From: Costus lasius
Taxonomy: Eukaryota > Streptophyta > Magnoliopsida > Zingiberales > Costaceae
Direction: 5' to 3'
Length of the DNA stretch: 64,000 bases
Assembly (NCBI GenBank): GCA_027563935.2
Contig: CM050451.1
Location: 30,395,565-30,459,564 of the forward strand
Below are positions 10,965 to 22,776 of this stretch, one piece after another. The notes under the pieces were generated by a model, which saw nothing but the letters and a program-made list of their open reading frames with translations, had not been told where the DNA came from and did not search any database. A program made the position numbers and the translations under genes. Numbering within the stretch: position 1 is the first letter of the stretch; every line of letters begins with the position of its first letter.

Positions 10965-12300
10965 CAAATAAAGAAATTAATACCAAGTAGAAATAAATTT
11001 TCACATGACGAATAAATTTCTAGACTATAATCATCCATAGAAAATTTCATTAATCCCACACAAAATTTCCAAGTAAATACATCATCCTTTGAAATTAATC
11101 TTTAAGACTCAAGAGTTCAATCGAATAAAATTTCGTAATATGCATAGTAATAGAATTTCAACCTCATGAATTAATCTTGTTTTTGAGATTTTCATCCAAT
11201 ATGTTTTTGTTTACAGGAATAGGATCTCCAAATCTTTTTCCACTCATCATTTTTTTTTGTCCTTGACATTCTCTAAATCGATTACCACCCTTTTTTCGGT
11301 GACGTATTTAGAGTATGTTGGTCACATAACCACACATAATAGAACTCATATCTCATAGGTAGAAAGAATTTTCTTGAGATAGAGGAGTCAATGTCAAAGG
11401 AACTCTCTCTTGGCATGTATCTACATAGATACACACTTTTGCAATGAACTTCAACTCTTGTTTTAGGTACCATTGTGAACACAATGCCAAGAAGAGGAGT
11501 TATTCTTTTTCTTTTTGTGGACTTCAACCCATGTCTTTAGGTCCCACTATTAATTTTATACAGTGCCAAGTAGGGGAGTCATTCTTTCTCATGGATTTGG
11601 ATTTCTTTTTCCCAACAAATAACATAAAAGATTATAAAGATGAACTAGATTAATCACTTGATATCAACTCAATAATATGTGCAAATATGCTCATTTTATT
11701 CAAAAAAATTATTTCACTTCAAGATTACATTTACTAAACAATGCATTTACCTAGAATTTCATGCATCAATTAATGCAAAATTTCCAACAAATAGATTATA
11801 TCAAAGAAATAAATTCAACATATAAAATCTATTTCCAATTTCCAAAAATTGATATGCATGATAATTCGTTAAAAATTTTGGCATGGTGTTTGTAGTATTT
11901 TCAGAAAAATCCTTCTACACATCATCATCATATTATGTCAACACAACCAAATCGAAATATCTATCAATTAAATCAAAAGGCGAGGATCTGTGGCATGTGA
12001 GCACAAGAAGTTTGTGACATTAATCTTCCATTTGAACACATGGATTATCAGAAAAATATAAAGGATGGAATGCAAATGAGTAGGAAGAAAATACTCACAA
12101 AGGTCTATTAGTCTGTGTTAGACCCAATCATCCTCTGTGTCTTCGGGTTCGAACCACTAGAGTTTTTTTTTTTGGACAAAATTTAATTTTCACCTACAAA
12201 AATAAAAGAAAAATTAGTGCTAAGTAAAAAAAACAACAAAAAAAATAAGCTAGAGTAAAAGTGCTTGGGTTGCCTCCCAAGAAGCGCTAATTTTCGGTCA
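10965..12300 (-). other. AT-rich noncoding stretch between gypsy protease ORF and purine tract
   Basis: No convincing coding sequence. Two diverged copies of a unit of about 73 bp lie side by side at about 11448-11520 and 11521-11593; both start ACTTCAA and contain TGCCAAG followed by GGAGT. Just left of the ORF stop the minus strand carries GGGAGGCAACCCAAGCAC (about 12265-12282), a motif found downstream of coding regions in Athila-like elements, followed by T-rich runs. Confidence 0.5.
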
Positions 12301-13522
12301 TTAGCTTGACCGTTCAACACTTAGATTGGAACGTGCTTGTGTGTTTGGTCGCCCTCCTGATTTCTCTATGTCTCGTTCCGGGTTCTCATGAACATAAGGC
12401 TCAGACTTAAAATAGTGTCTAAATTTACTTATGAGCCTTTTTCCTTTCTCAAGCAACTTTGATTTTCCTCTCCTCCTTTGTCTCTTTCTCTTCTTCTTTG
12501 CTGCTATTTCCTGAAATTCTTTATTAGCACACTCAGAAAATGTATCAGTTTCAAAATCAGAGGGTTCATCAAATAAACTATGCATGTCACAAACAACCTC
12601 ATCATCAATTATTTCTATGCTACAACATGTCCCTGAGTGTGATGCCTTTTTTAAAGAATCAATTAAATCAAATTCAATTTTTTCACCACAAATATCAAAA
12701 GTCAATTTTTCTTTTCTAACATCAATTAGTGCTCCAGATGTAGCCAAGAAAGGTCTACCAAGTATAATAGGGTTTTTCATATTTTCTTCCATCTCTAAAA
12801 CTATAAAATCAGTAGGTATGAAAAACTTACCAATTTGTACAGGAATATTTTCTAATATACCAACCGGATGCTTTATTGATGAGTCGGCGAGTTGCAAAGT
12901 CATTGAGGTTGGTTTGAGCTCTCCAACATCCAGTTTCCTGTAAAGAGAATAAGGTATTAGACTAACACTTGCACCGAGGTCACATAAGGCTCGGTCAAAA
13001 GCCATATCTCCAATAGAAACAGGAACAGAGAAACTACCTAGCTTAGGTGGCAATTTATTCTGTATGATAGCACTACATTCCTCAGTGAGTGCTACAGTAC
13101 CATGATCCTCAATCTTTCTCTTGTTAGATAAAATCTCTTTCAAAAATTTTGCATAATATGACATTTGAGTCAAAACTTCAGTAAATGGAACATTAATATA
13201 AAGTTTTTTAAGAACATCTAAAAATTTGCCAAACTGTTTATCTAACTTTGTTTGAACAATCCTTTGGGGAAAAGTTATAGGTGGCCTATAGGGTGGTGGT
13301 GAACTAGTTTTAGAATCATCAACCTTACATGGCAAATCACCTCTAGGTTCATCACCCTTGTGAGGTGACAAACTAGTTTGGGACTGCTTATGTGCAGGTT
13401 GTGATTCCAAAACTGGTTCACTCCTAAGTTCAAGTCTGGGCTCTACCTCATCATCAAGAGACTCCCTAGGATCATCCAATTGTTTTCCACTTCTAGTTAT
13501 GATAGCATTGCAATATTCCCTA
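12301..13522 (-). pseudogene. Athila-like gypsy gag C-terminus plus aspartic protease
   Basis: An open frame runs from the E insertion point to a stop at 12301, and it is open upstream, so the visible 5' end is the insertion and not a start. N-terminal residues match the NAIITRSGKQL segment of Athila gag. Then come FPQRIVQTKLDKQFGKFLDVLKKLYINVPF and TVALTEECSAIIQNKLPPKLG, followed by the protease with its active site ALCDLGASVSLIP and the flap-distal ILGRPFLATSGALIDV. After the protease come about 130 residues with a basic run (KKKRKRQRRRGKSK) and then a stop, where RT would normally follow. Only the gag C-terminal part and protease can be recognised. A genuine non-autonomous gag-pro layout and an old internal deletion are both possible. 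Confidence 0.8.
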
Positions 13523-15211
13523 TGAAAGTCCCCTACAACAAGGGGGGCGAAACCCTACTGGCGCATATGGAGGTTTTAAAGCAGCGGAATGGATTTCTAG
13601 GGATCGATAGCATGAGATATGATCAACTTTTAAACCGATTGCAAAGAAGACTGAAGGAATCGATTCTTACCGAAGCCATTCCTTGGATGGCGTCTAGGAA
13701 GAAGAGACTCAAGCGCTTCTCCTCCAAATGGTGCGCACACAAGATGATGTCGCCTACTCCCTTAGTGCTCCTTGTGCTAGCAAGGTTCTAAGGAGTCCTT
13801 TTTCGAATGGAAAGGGAAGAGCAGAAGTTTTGCTTGGCGAGACCTCCTTATTGTCAACCCCTTCAACCACGAGAATGCTCTAACGTTGAGAGCAAGAGCC
13901 AAGGCGACAATAGGCGTGAAAAGGAGAGTAACGTGAGGCGTGGTCACGTAAGTGATCATGCCTTCTAAAAATAGAAAAGCCACTCCTCAACATGCGACCA
14001 TGGGTTTACCCCAATCGCAAATTCCTCTTCACCCTTGAACCATGCACTCACTTGATGAGCTGGTTCAATTTGGGTTTAGTTCAAAGACCAATTAAGCCAA
14101 GCAATTTGGTCTAGATCACAATAAACCCTAAAGGTTCAAGATCTAACCGTTCATCTCTTAATGCTCCTGATCTCACCGATCTAGCATCCATTCTCTCGAT
14201 CGAAGCTTACCGATCTCAAGCCCTAATCAATCAAACATGATCAGACCAGATCTCACTTACAATCAGAGATTAAATCCCTTTAAACTGAATCCAAATAATT
14301 CAGTCCACACGATCTGACTTAAGTAAGCCATATCATCAAATTGTGCGACCCTAAGGGTTTCCTTTAAATGTCGGTAACGATAACTTACGTTATCACGATC
14401 AGTGAGGGGTATCTAGCAACACATCACTGTCTCCCGATATAAAGGAAAGAGTCTTCCAAGACTACACCCAAACCACAGCACAAGTGTGAATCCACTTCAC
14501 TAGACATACATGTTTCCTTTGCCACTTGATGTTCTTATTGGACAAGCGTGTCAAGCTTGTAACTCCAATATGATGAGAATGATTAGATCAGATGAACATA
14601 GTCACCTGGGTATGGCCATACACTTTCTCAATCATCTCATCCAGGGGGCCCCTAAAGAACATCACACTCCAATGAAGGAGATGGCAATCCTATATCTATC
14701 ACTAGTGTCCTAACCTGACTCATGATCATTATCCAAGATAGTCTATAACCATTATGTTTCAAATGATATCAAACTACCTCAAAACAATGCCAATCATCAT
14801 TTAGAAACACAAGTGATCTCAAGTCAGAGGAAGTATGCCACTTGTTCGCATACAAGGATTATTCACATTGTGACAAGCAATTGAATATCCTAGTAGGGTC
14901 TGTCCAGTACATCCAATGTACCCATGAGTCTACATCTTATTCCATGCTCGAAGCATCCTATAAGATTAGAACACATATTAGTCTCAATCATATCAAGGCT
15001 GTCTCATGTTCACCAAGATATCTCGACTAAGGACTTAACTGCTTGTCAGCCAAGCTGAACAGCATTGAGACATTATTCAGAAGTGTACATATTGCAGCAG
15101 ATGATGTAACAAACTGAATAACAACCATTGCCTTTATAAACATAGAGTTTATACATGATACTGAAAGAATCCCTAGGCCTCAAACATTAGCCTTAAGGGC
15201 ATACCCCAACA
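13523..15211 (-). repeat. 3' LTR of element E
   Basis: 1689 bp. The plus strand opens TGAAAGTCCCC and ends CATACCCCAACA, immediately followed by the purine-tract complement. The LTR hairpin has a perfect GATAAC/GTTATC stem. Confidence 0.95.
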
Positions 15212-15222
15212 ATCTCCCACTT
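15212..15222 (-). promoter_or_regulatory. Polypurine tract of element E
   Basis: The plus strand reads ATCTCCCACTT, the complement of AAGTGGGAGAT directly next to the 3' LTR. This primes plus-strand DNA synthesis in LTR elements. The same sequence stands at this place in A, B, C and M. Confidence 0.9.
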
Positions 15223-15231
15223 GCACTTAAT

Positions 15232-18200
15232 CTAATGGTTGAGAAATCTCAAACCCATATTATTACAGTGCTTCTCATGCTTCTGCTGCGCCAGAGGCTT
15301 AGTAAGCGGGTCAGCTAGATTGTCATCTGTATGAACCTTGCAAACCTTGATCTCACCACGATCTATGATCTCCCTGATCAAGTGAAATCGTCTCTGTATG
15401 TGCTTGGACTTCTGGTGCGACCGTGGTTCCTTTGCTTGTGCGATTGCTCCAGTGTTATCACAGAAGATAACCAAAGGATCTGCACTCGAAGGAACAACAC
15501 CAAGTTCTTGAACGAACTTACGAATCCACACTGCCTCCTTGGATGCTTCTGAGGCTGCAACATACTCGGCTTCCGTGGTAGAATCAGCAACTATAGACTG
15601 TTTGAAACTCTTCCACACCACTGCTCCTCCATTCAAGCTAAAAACATAGCCTGATTGCGATCGGAAATCATCCTGGTCAGATTGGAACGAAGCGTCAGTA
15701 TATCCTTCAATACTGAGTTCTTCCTGACCACCATACACCAAGAACATATCTTTGGTCCTCCGCAGATATTTTAAAATGTTCTTGACCGCAATCCAGTGTG
15801 CCTGACCTGGACTACTTTGGAATCGACTGGTCACGCTTAACCCGTAAGTGACGTCTGGGCGAGTACACAACATCGCATACATAATGGACCCAATAGCCGA
15901 AGCATAAGGCGTATTGTCCATTTCATCTTTCTCAGTCTGTGTTTGTGGACACTGACTCTTCGAAAGATTCAGACCATGTCTGACTGGAAGATATCCTCTT
16001 TTAGAATTCTCTAAATGAAATCTCTCCAGGACTTTATCAATGTAAGTACTCTGGCATAGCCCGAGAAGCCTCTTAGATCTATCCCTGTAGATCTTCACAC
16101 CTAATACATAGGCTGCTTCTCCTAAATCTTTCATCTGGAAACATTTCCTTAACCATGCCTTAACCGCATGCATTTCAGGAATATCATTTCCAATGATCAA
16201 GATATCATCGACGTAGAGGACTAGGAAAGTAATCACGCTCCCACTAAACCTCTTATATACACACGGGTCATCTTCATTCTTGATGAAACCAAATTCACTG
16301 ATTGATTCATCAAAACGAATATTCCAGCTTCTTGACGCTTGTTTAAGTCCATAAATGGACTTCTTTAACTTGCATATTTTATGACGATCTGATGGATTAG
16401 TGAAACCTTCAGGTTGTGTCATATACACATCCTCATCCAGTTTTCCATTAAGGAAAGCGGTCTTCACATCCATCTGCCAGATCTCATAATCGTAATATGC
16501 TGCTATCGCAAGAATAATCCGAATAGACTTGAACATAGCTACAGGAGAGAAAGTTTCATCATAATCTATCCCGTAGATTTGTTTGAAACCTTTCGCAACT
16601 AGCCTGCCTTTATAGGTAACCACGTTACCATCCATGTCAATCTTCTTCTTGAAGATCCATTTACAGCCTATAGGGATTATTCCCGGAGGCGGATCAACCA
16701 AATCCCAGACTTGGTTATCTGACATGGAGTCCATCTCGGCTCGCATAGCTTCAAGCCATCTTGCTGAGTCCGGTCCACTGACCGCATCCGCATAAGTGAG
16801 GGGTTCATCATGATCAATGATGTAGACTCCGTCATAGCGCTCAGGCTGTCGACGGATCCTTCCCGATCTTCGCGGTTCCCATGATATCTGAGCCTCAGGT
16901 TGTTCAATAACCTGTTCTACTGGCTCAGGCACATCCAACTGTGCTTGACTACTTTGTCCTTCCTCTGGATTCTCATCCAGCTTTATTTCTCTCCCACTGG
17001 CCTCTTGCAGAAGAAATTCCTTCTCAAGAAAAATGGCCGTTCGAGCAACAAACACCTTGTTCTCTTTGGGATCGTAGAAATAATAACCCTTAGTTTCCTT
17101 AGGGTAACCGACAAAGATACATTTTTCAGATCTACTCTCTAGTTTCCCAGAGGCGAGCTTTTTAACATAAGCCTCGCAACCCCAGATCTTAATAAATGTC
17201 AAGCTCGGCTATTTCCCATACCATAACTCATATGGAGTCTTTGAAACTGCCTTGGATGGCACTCGGTTTAGTACCTTTGCAGCTGTTTCCAGTGCAAATC
17301 CCCAAAAAGAGTAAGGTAGAGTAGCCTGACTCATCATAGAACGAACCATATCCAATAGGGTCCTGTTCCTCCTTTCGGACACACCATTCCATTGCGGTGT
17401 TCCTGGCGGAGTGAGCTGTGAGATAATCCCACACTCCTTCAGATAGTCATTAAACTCACGACTTAGGTATTCTCCACCTCGATCTGAGCGAAGTGTCTTG
17501 ATATTTCGGCCTAGCTGATTCTGTACTTCATTTTTGAATTCTTTGAACTTGTCAAAAGATTCACTTTTATATCTCATTAGATAGACATATCCATACCTAC
17601 TGAAATCATCAGTAAAGGTAATGAAGTATAGATAGCCACCTCTGGCATGTTTACTAAATGGCCCACACACATCACTGTGTATAAGGTCAAGTAAACCTGA
17701 AGCCCTTTGACCTTTGTTAGGAAAAGGAGCCTTCGTCATTTTACCCATTAAACAAGCTTTGCATGTATCAAGCTCCTCATAGGAGAATGATCCCAGTAGT
17801 CCATGGTCATGCAACCGCTTAATGCGTTTCTTGTTAATATGGCCTAAACGACTATGCCATAGCAAGGTGCTGTCATCAGCATACTTGGCTTTCTTAATAT
17901 CAATTTGCTGTATATAACATTCCATGTCCAACATGAATAACCCATTGTTAATTGACCCAGTAGCATAAACGATATTATCATAAGCAAGAACACACTTTGA
18001 AATATTGCATTCAAAGGAAAACCCTTTCATGACAAGAGCAGGAATAGAGATAATATTCTTCGTAATGCTTGGTACAAAGTAACAACTGTCTAGTTCCAAT
18101 ACAAGCCCAGATGGTAATGAGATGTAATAAACTCCTACAGCAACAGTAGCAACCCGTGCCCCGTTTCCAACTCGTAGGTCCACCTCATGCTGTCCCACCT

Positions 18201-19113
18201 GTCTTCTTCTCTTGAGTTCCTGTACATTTGAACAAATGTGAACTCCACATGCAGTGTCCAACACCCATGATATAGAAGAAGAAACCATGACCTCAGTCAC
18301 GAAAATACCTGAGCCAGAAGCGAAACTTCCCTTCTTGTCTCCCTGGAGCGCTTTACAGTCCTTTTTCCAGTGACCTGGCTGGCCACAATGGAAACATCTG
18401 TATTCCTTCGACCGCTTTAGCTTTTGCTTCAGAGCCTTGTTGTAGCTCTTAGTAGGGGTTTTGCCCTTCTTCCCCTTCTTCTTGTTCCTTGAAGGAAACA
18501 TTAAGACTGAGGATGAAGGCTTTCCCTTAAGAGTCAGCTCTGTAGTCAAGAGCATATTCAGCAACTCTGCCGGGGTACAGTCGATCTTGTTCATATTAAA
18601 ATTAATGATGAACGGATCAAAGGTAGCCGGAAGAGACTGAAGAATGATGTCTACAGCAAGCTCCTGATTGATGGTATGTCCCAGTTTCTCTAGAGCCTCC
18701 TTGTACCCAATCATCTTGAGTACGTGAGCTCCCACTGGACTCCCTTCAGCCAGTTTGCTCTGAAAGAAAAGTTTTATCAGATTGTAGCGTTCAGTCCTAG
18801 CCTGTGCAGCATACAGCATCTTGAGGTTTGCTATAATTTGTATAGCAGATAGATCCTCATGCTGACGCTGCAGCTCTGGCGTCATAGACGCTAGCATCAG
18901 GCAAGCGACATCAATGCTATCATTGACATGCTTTTCATAAGCATCCCGAACCACCCTTGCGGCGTTCGGAGCGGGTTGAGGCAGTATAGCCGTCTTGAGG
19001 ACATACAGCTTCCTCTCAGCCTTAAGAACAATCTTAAGGTGTCCATACCAGTCTGAGAAGTTTTGCCCAGCAAACTTCTCCCTTTCCAGTAGGGATCGCA
19101 CATTGAAATTCGT
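15232..19113 (-). pseudogene. Copia gag-pol polyprotein of element E with one nonsense codon and no ATG
   Basis: Colinear with the 1294-codon polyprotein, one codon shorter. The upstream part (17209-19113) has gag, the CCHC knuckle (CFHCGQPGHWKKDC), protease VLDTACGVHIC and the integrase core. The downstream part (15232-17208) has the integrase C-terminus, RT with intact YVDD, and RNase H ending in ADPLTKPL. Between them a TAG at 17209-17211 replaces the CAG (Gln) of other copies in WYGKQPSLTF. The usual gag ATG is ACG (19111-19113), as in element D. There is no other frameshift. E is therefore nearly intact: a single transition ended the frame, unless the ACG start had already made it a poorly translated lineage. 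Confidence 0.9.
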
Positions 19114-19121
19114 GGTGTTCG

Positions 19122-20810
19122 TGTTGGGGTATGCCCTTAAGGCTAATGTTTGAGGCCTTGGGATTCTTTCAGTATCATGTATAAACTCTTATGTTTATAA
19201 AGGCAATGGTTGTTATTCAGTTTGTTACATTGTCTGCTGCAATAAGTGTGCTGCTGAATAATGTCTCAATGCTGTTCAGCTTGGCTGACATGTTGTCATG
19301 TCCTTAGTCGAGATATCTTGGTGAACTTGAGACAGCCTTGATATGATTGAGACTAATATGTGTTCTAATCTTATAGGATGCTTCGAGCATGGAATAAGAT
19401 GTAGACTCATGGGTACATTGGATGTACTGGACAGACCCTACTAGGATATTCAATTGCTTGTCACAATGTGAATAATCCTTGTTTGCAACAAGTGGCACAT
19501 GTCCTCTGACTTGAGATCACTTGTGTTTCTAAATGATGATTGTCATTGTTTTGAGGTAGTTCAATATCATTTGAAACATAATGGTTATAGACTATCTTGG
19601 ATAATGATCATGAGTCAGGTTAGAACACTAGTGATAGATATAGGATTGCCGTCTCCTTGATTGGAGTGTGATGTTCTAAAGGGGCCCCCCTGGATGAGAT
19701 GATTGAGAAAGTGTATGGCCATACCCAGGTGACTATGTTCATCTGATCTAATCATGCTTATCATATTGGAGTTACAAGCTTGACACGCTTGTCCAATAAG
19801 AACATCTAGTGGCAAAGGAAACATGTATGCCTAGTGAAGTGGATTCACACTTGTGCTGTGGTTTGGGTGTAGTCTTGGAAGACTCTTTCCTTTATATCGG
19901 GAGACAGTGATGTGTTGCTAGATACCCCTCACTGATCGTGATAACGTAAGTTATCGTTACCGACATTTAAAGGAAACCCTCAGGGTCGCACAATTTGATG
20001 ATATGGCTTACTTAAGTCAGATCGTGTGGACTGAATTGTTTGGGTTCAGTTTAAAGGGATTTAGACTCTGATTGTAAGTGAGATCTGGTCTGATCATGTT
20101 TGATTGATTAGGGCTTGAGATCGGTAAGCTTCGATCGAGAGATTTGATGCTAGATCGGTGAGATCAAGAGCATTCAGAGATGAACGGTTAGATCTGGAAC
20201 CTTAGGGTTTACTATGGTCTAGACCAAATCGCTTGGGCTGATTTAATTTGGTCTTGGACCAAAATTCAATTGAACCGGCTCATGTATGAGCGCATGGTTC
20301 AAAAGGGAGTGAGATAAGCGCTTGGTTCATTTTGAAGTGAACGCATAACCGCTTGAGACATTAAGGCTTACTATTTTTAGAAGCCATGTCTTAACGTTCA
20401 AATGGAACGTTTCTCACGTCGCCTATCATCTCCTCTCGACGTCTCCTCTCTCGAAGAGAGATAGAGTCTTCACGCCAAGGAGGTTACTTGGCCAAGCAAG
20501 AGAGATCTCAATCTTCTACACACGACAAGGGCACTTGAAGATCTTTGCTAGCACAAAGATCACCAAGAAGGAGCCACCTCTCTTCTTGTGTGCGGCACCT
20601 TTGGAGAAGAAGCGCTTGCATCTTTCTCTTCCAAGTCGCCATCTTCCTCATGGCTATGGTATGATCTCTATCGATCTATACAAGCATTTATATATGTTGA
20701 TCATATGGCATGCAAAAGATGGAAAAAGAAACCCTTGCTTCCGCTCGAAATTTGTTATATGCGCCTTATATTAGGGTTTCGCCCCTCCCCTTTAATTAGG
20801 GGACCTTTCA
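19122..20810 (+). repeat. 5' LTR of element P
   Basis: 1689 bp, TGTTGGGGTATGCCC to GGGGACCTTTCA. TATA-like TTTATAT lies near 19890, and a perfect LTR hairpin GATAAC/GTTATC lies near 19940-19955. It is recognisable by CTCCTTGATTGGAGTGTGATG-type sequence at 19653-19673, which no other LTR in the window shares except the fragment at the right edge. Confidence 0.95.
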
Positions 20811-20812
20811 AT

Positions 20813-20824
20813 TGGTATCAGCGC
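20813..20824 (+). promoter_or_regulatory. Primer-binding site of element P, one mismatch
   Basis: Reads TGGTATCAGCGC two bases after the LTR; all other PBS copies in the window read TGGTATCAGAGC. The A-to-C change is at 20822. Confidence 0.88.
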
Positions 20825-21569
20825 AAGTTATTTTCATGTTAATATGATTGCTATGTTTGATCCATGCTTGCGCAAATACTTAGATCTAATAGTTTCATCA
20901 TGCGACAAGATGACATGTATGTTTATCTTATAGTTGCGCATGTATAATGATGTTGGGAGTTGTTATTGTTTTCGGTTTGTTAAACACTTAACTTGCGTGC
21001 CTAACTTAGATCTAAGATGCGCCTACTGTAAACCCTTAGACGGGTTGATGGGGTTGAAGTCATCCTCTAGGTAGGATCCAACGAGTCTGATCAGACCATC
21101 TGACAGCCTAGATGGGTCGACCAGATGGCACCTGTGCGCTAGCACGAGGTGGCTATAGGTCGACTGCAGACAGGCGTGTAGCGATGTCTGGTTGAGACAA
21201 CAAGTGAACACACATGAGTTAGGCCCGGGGTCACACCCGCTTGCCAGAACTCATGAGGACGTTCAGCCCTTGGCGCATGCATGGTTGACCATTTGGTCGA
21301 TTCAAGTCAGTTAGGACTTGGTGCATGCAAGGGCAGTGGATCTGACTAGACATGATGAGTGGATCCCTATTAATGGACCGTTGTAAGGTAGTAGGGCACA
21401 TAAGACAAATAAAATTGATGCCAATGGGGTTTTTCAAAATTTTATTTTCTTATTGGATCACATGTTGATTGTAAGCATATGCTTGTTTATTTAATCTTAT
21501 GTGGGCTGCCCGTGTTAATGTGTGCTGTGCTGGGGCCTGCGTGCCTGGATTAAAAATGTAAATTATTAT

Positions 21570-22776
21570 TGTAGGAACCCCTAATTATAGGGGAGAAACC
21601 CTAAACTTGCAATTCTAACAAGCTTTGCGGAAAAAGGGTTTCAAGATCGCATATGAATCTATAAGATCAACTTACGTTATGAAAAGGAATCATACCAACG
21701 CCATGGATTTGGAAGTCGGTTTGGAAGAAGAGATCAAACTAGGTCTCCTCCACAAGCCCACACACAAGATGAAGATGCTCACTTCCTTGAGATCTCTTGT
21801 GCTAGCAAGACCCTCAAGCCTTCTTGTCGAATGGAAGGGGATGATGAATCTCCTTGTTGCCGAGAGCTTCACTTGCCTCTCCTCTCCTTCTCGTCGTCAA
21901 CCACACCTCAACGAAATTGTCCAAGGCGTTCAAGAGAAGAGCACAAACGCTTATGCGTTTAGGCGTTTTTGTGAAACCGGCCATGATGACTTTCCATAAA
22001 TGGAAGCTCATCATGCCATGCGCTCAAGCCAACCTCAAACGCATTTGAGCATTGAACCATGCGTTCACAATTGTGAACCGGTTCAAGCTAAACCGTTTCA
22101 ATCGACTTTGGTTCATGAACCAAACCGAAATGGCTCAAGCCATGTGGTCTAGACCATATTGAACCCCAAGGCTCATGATCTAACCGTTCATCACCTGATG
22201 CCCCTGATCTCTTCGATCTAGCATCATCTCTCTCGATCCAAGCTTACCGATCTCAAGCCCTAATCAATCAAACATGATCAGGCTAGATCTCACTTACAAT
22301 CAGAGATTAAATCCCCTTAAACTGAACCCAAAGAATTCAGTCCACACGATCTGACTCAAGTAAGCCATATCATCATATTGTGCGACCCTGAGGGTTTCCT
22401 CTAAATGTCGGTAACGATAACTTACGTTATCACGATCAGTGAGGGGTATCTAGCAACACATCACTGTCTCCCGATATAAAGGAAAGAGTCTTCCAAGACT
22501 ACTCCCAAACCAAGGCACAAGTGTGACTCTATTCACAAGGCATACATTTATCCTTTGCCACTGGATGTTCTTATTGGACAAGCATGTCAAGCTTGTAACT
22601 CCAACACGATGAGCATGATTAGATCAGATGAACATAGTCATCTGGGTATGGCCATACACTTCCTCAATCATCTCATATAAAGGGGGCCCTTTAGAACATC
22701 ACACTCCTTAAACAAGGATACGACAATCCTTTATCTATCACAAGTGCCCTAACCTGACTCAAGCTCACCATCCAAG
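21570..22776 (-). repeat. 3' LTR of element C, distal part
   Basis: The first 1207 bp, as read on the plus strand, opening TGTAGGAACCCC. It is broken at 22776 by element B (TSD CCAAG, 22772-22776) and resumes at 31898. Confidence 0.93.

Larger units (their letters stand above)
10026..13522 (-). mobile_element. Athila-like Ty3/gypsy element, partial, apparently without RT
   Basis: Read on the minus strand from 13522: gag C-terminus and protease (to 12301), a noncoding AT-rich region, a motif CTTGAGGACAAGCAAAG (10948-10964) of the kind found just before the 3' LTR of Athila/Tat elements, and then an LTR-like region with alternating palindromes reaching about 10040. The 5' part is displaced by insertion of copia element E at 13523. 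No RT, RNase H or integrase is seen between protease and purine tract, so it is either an internally deleted copy or a member of a non-autonomous family. LTR limits are approximate. Confidence 0.7.
13523..19121 (-). mobile_element. Ty1/copia element E, 5' part displaced by element P
   Basis: Minus-strand copy inserted in the gypsy gag. Left flank CCCTA (13518-13522) is the expected TSD; its partner lies beyond the window. The order seen is 3' LTR (13523-15211), purine tract (15212-15222), pol and gag (15232-19113), and a few leader bases up to 19121, where plus-strand element P is inserted (left flank GTTCG, 19117-19121, expected TSD of P). The rest of E's leader and its 5' LTR should lie to the right of P's end. 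Confidence 0.9.

Noticed and set aside
11282..11527. 81-codon minus-strand frame in the gypsy noncoding region.
   Set aside because: It overlaps a duplicated noncoding unit and shows no known motif; too weak to call.
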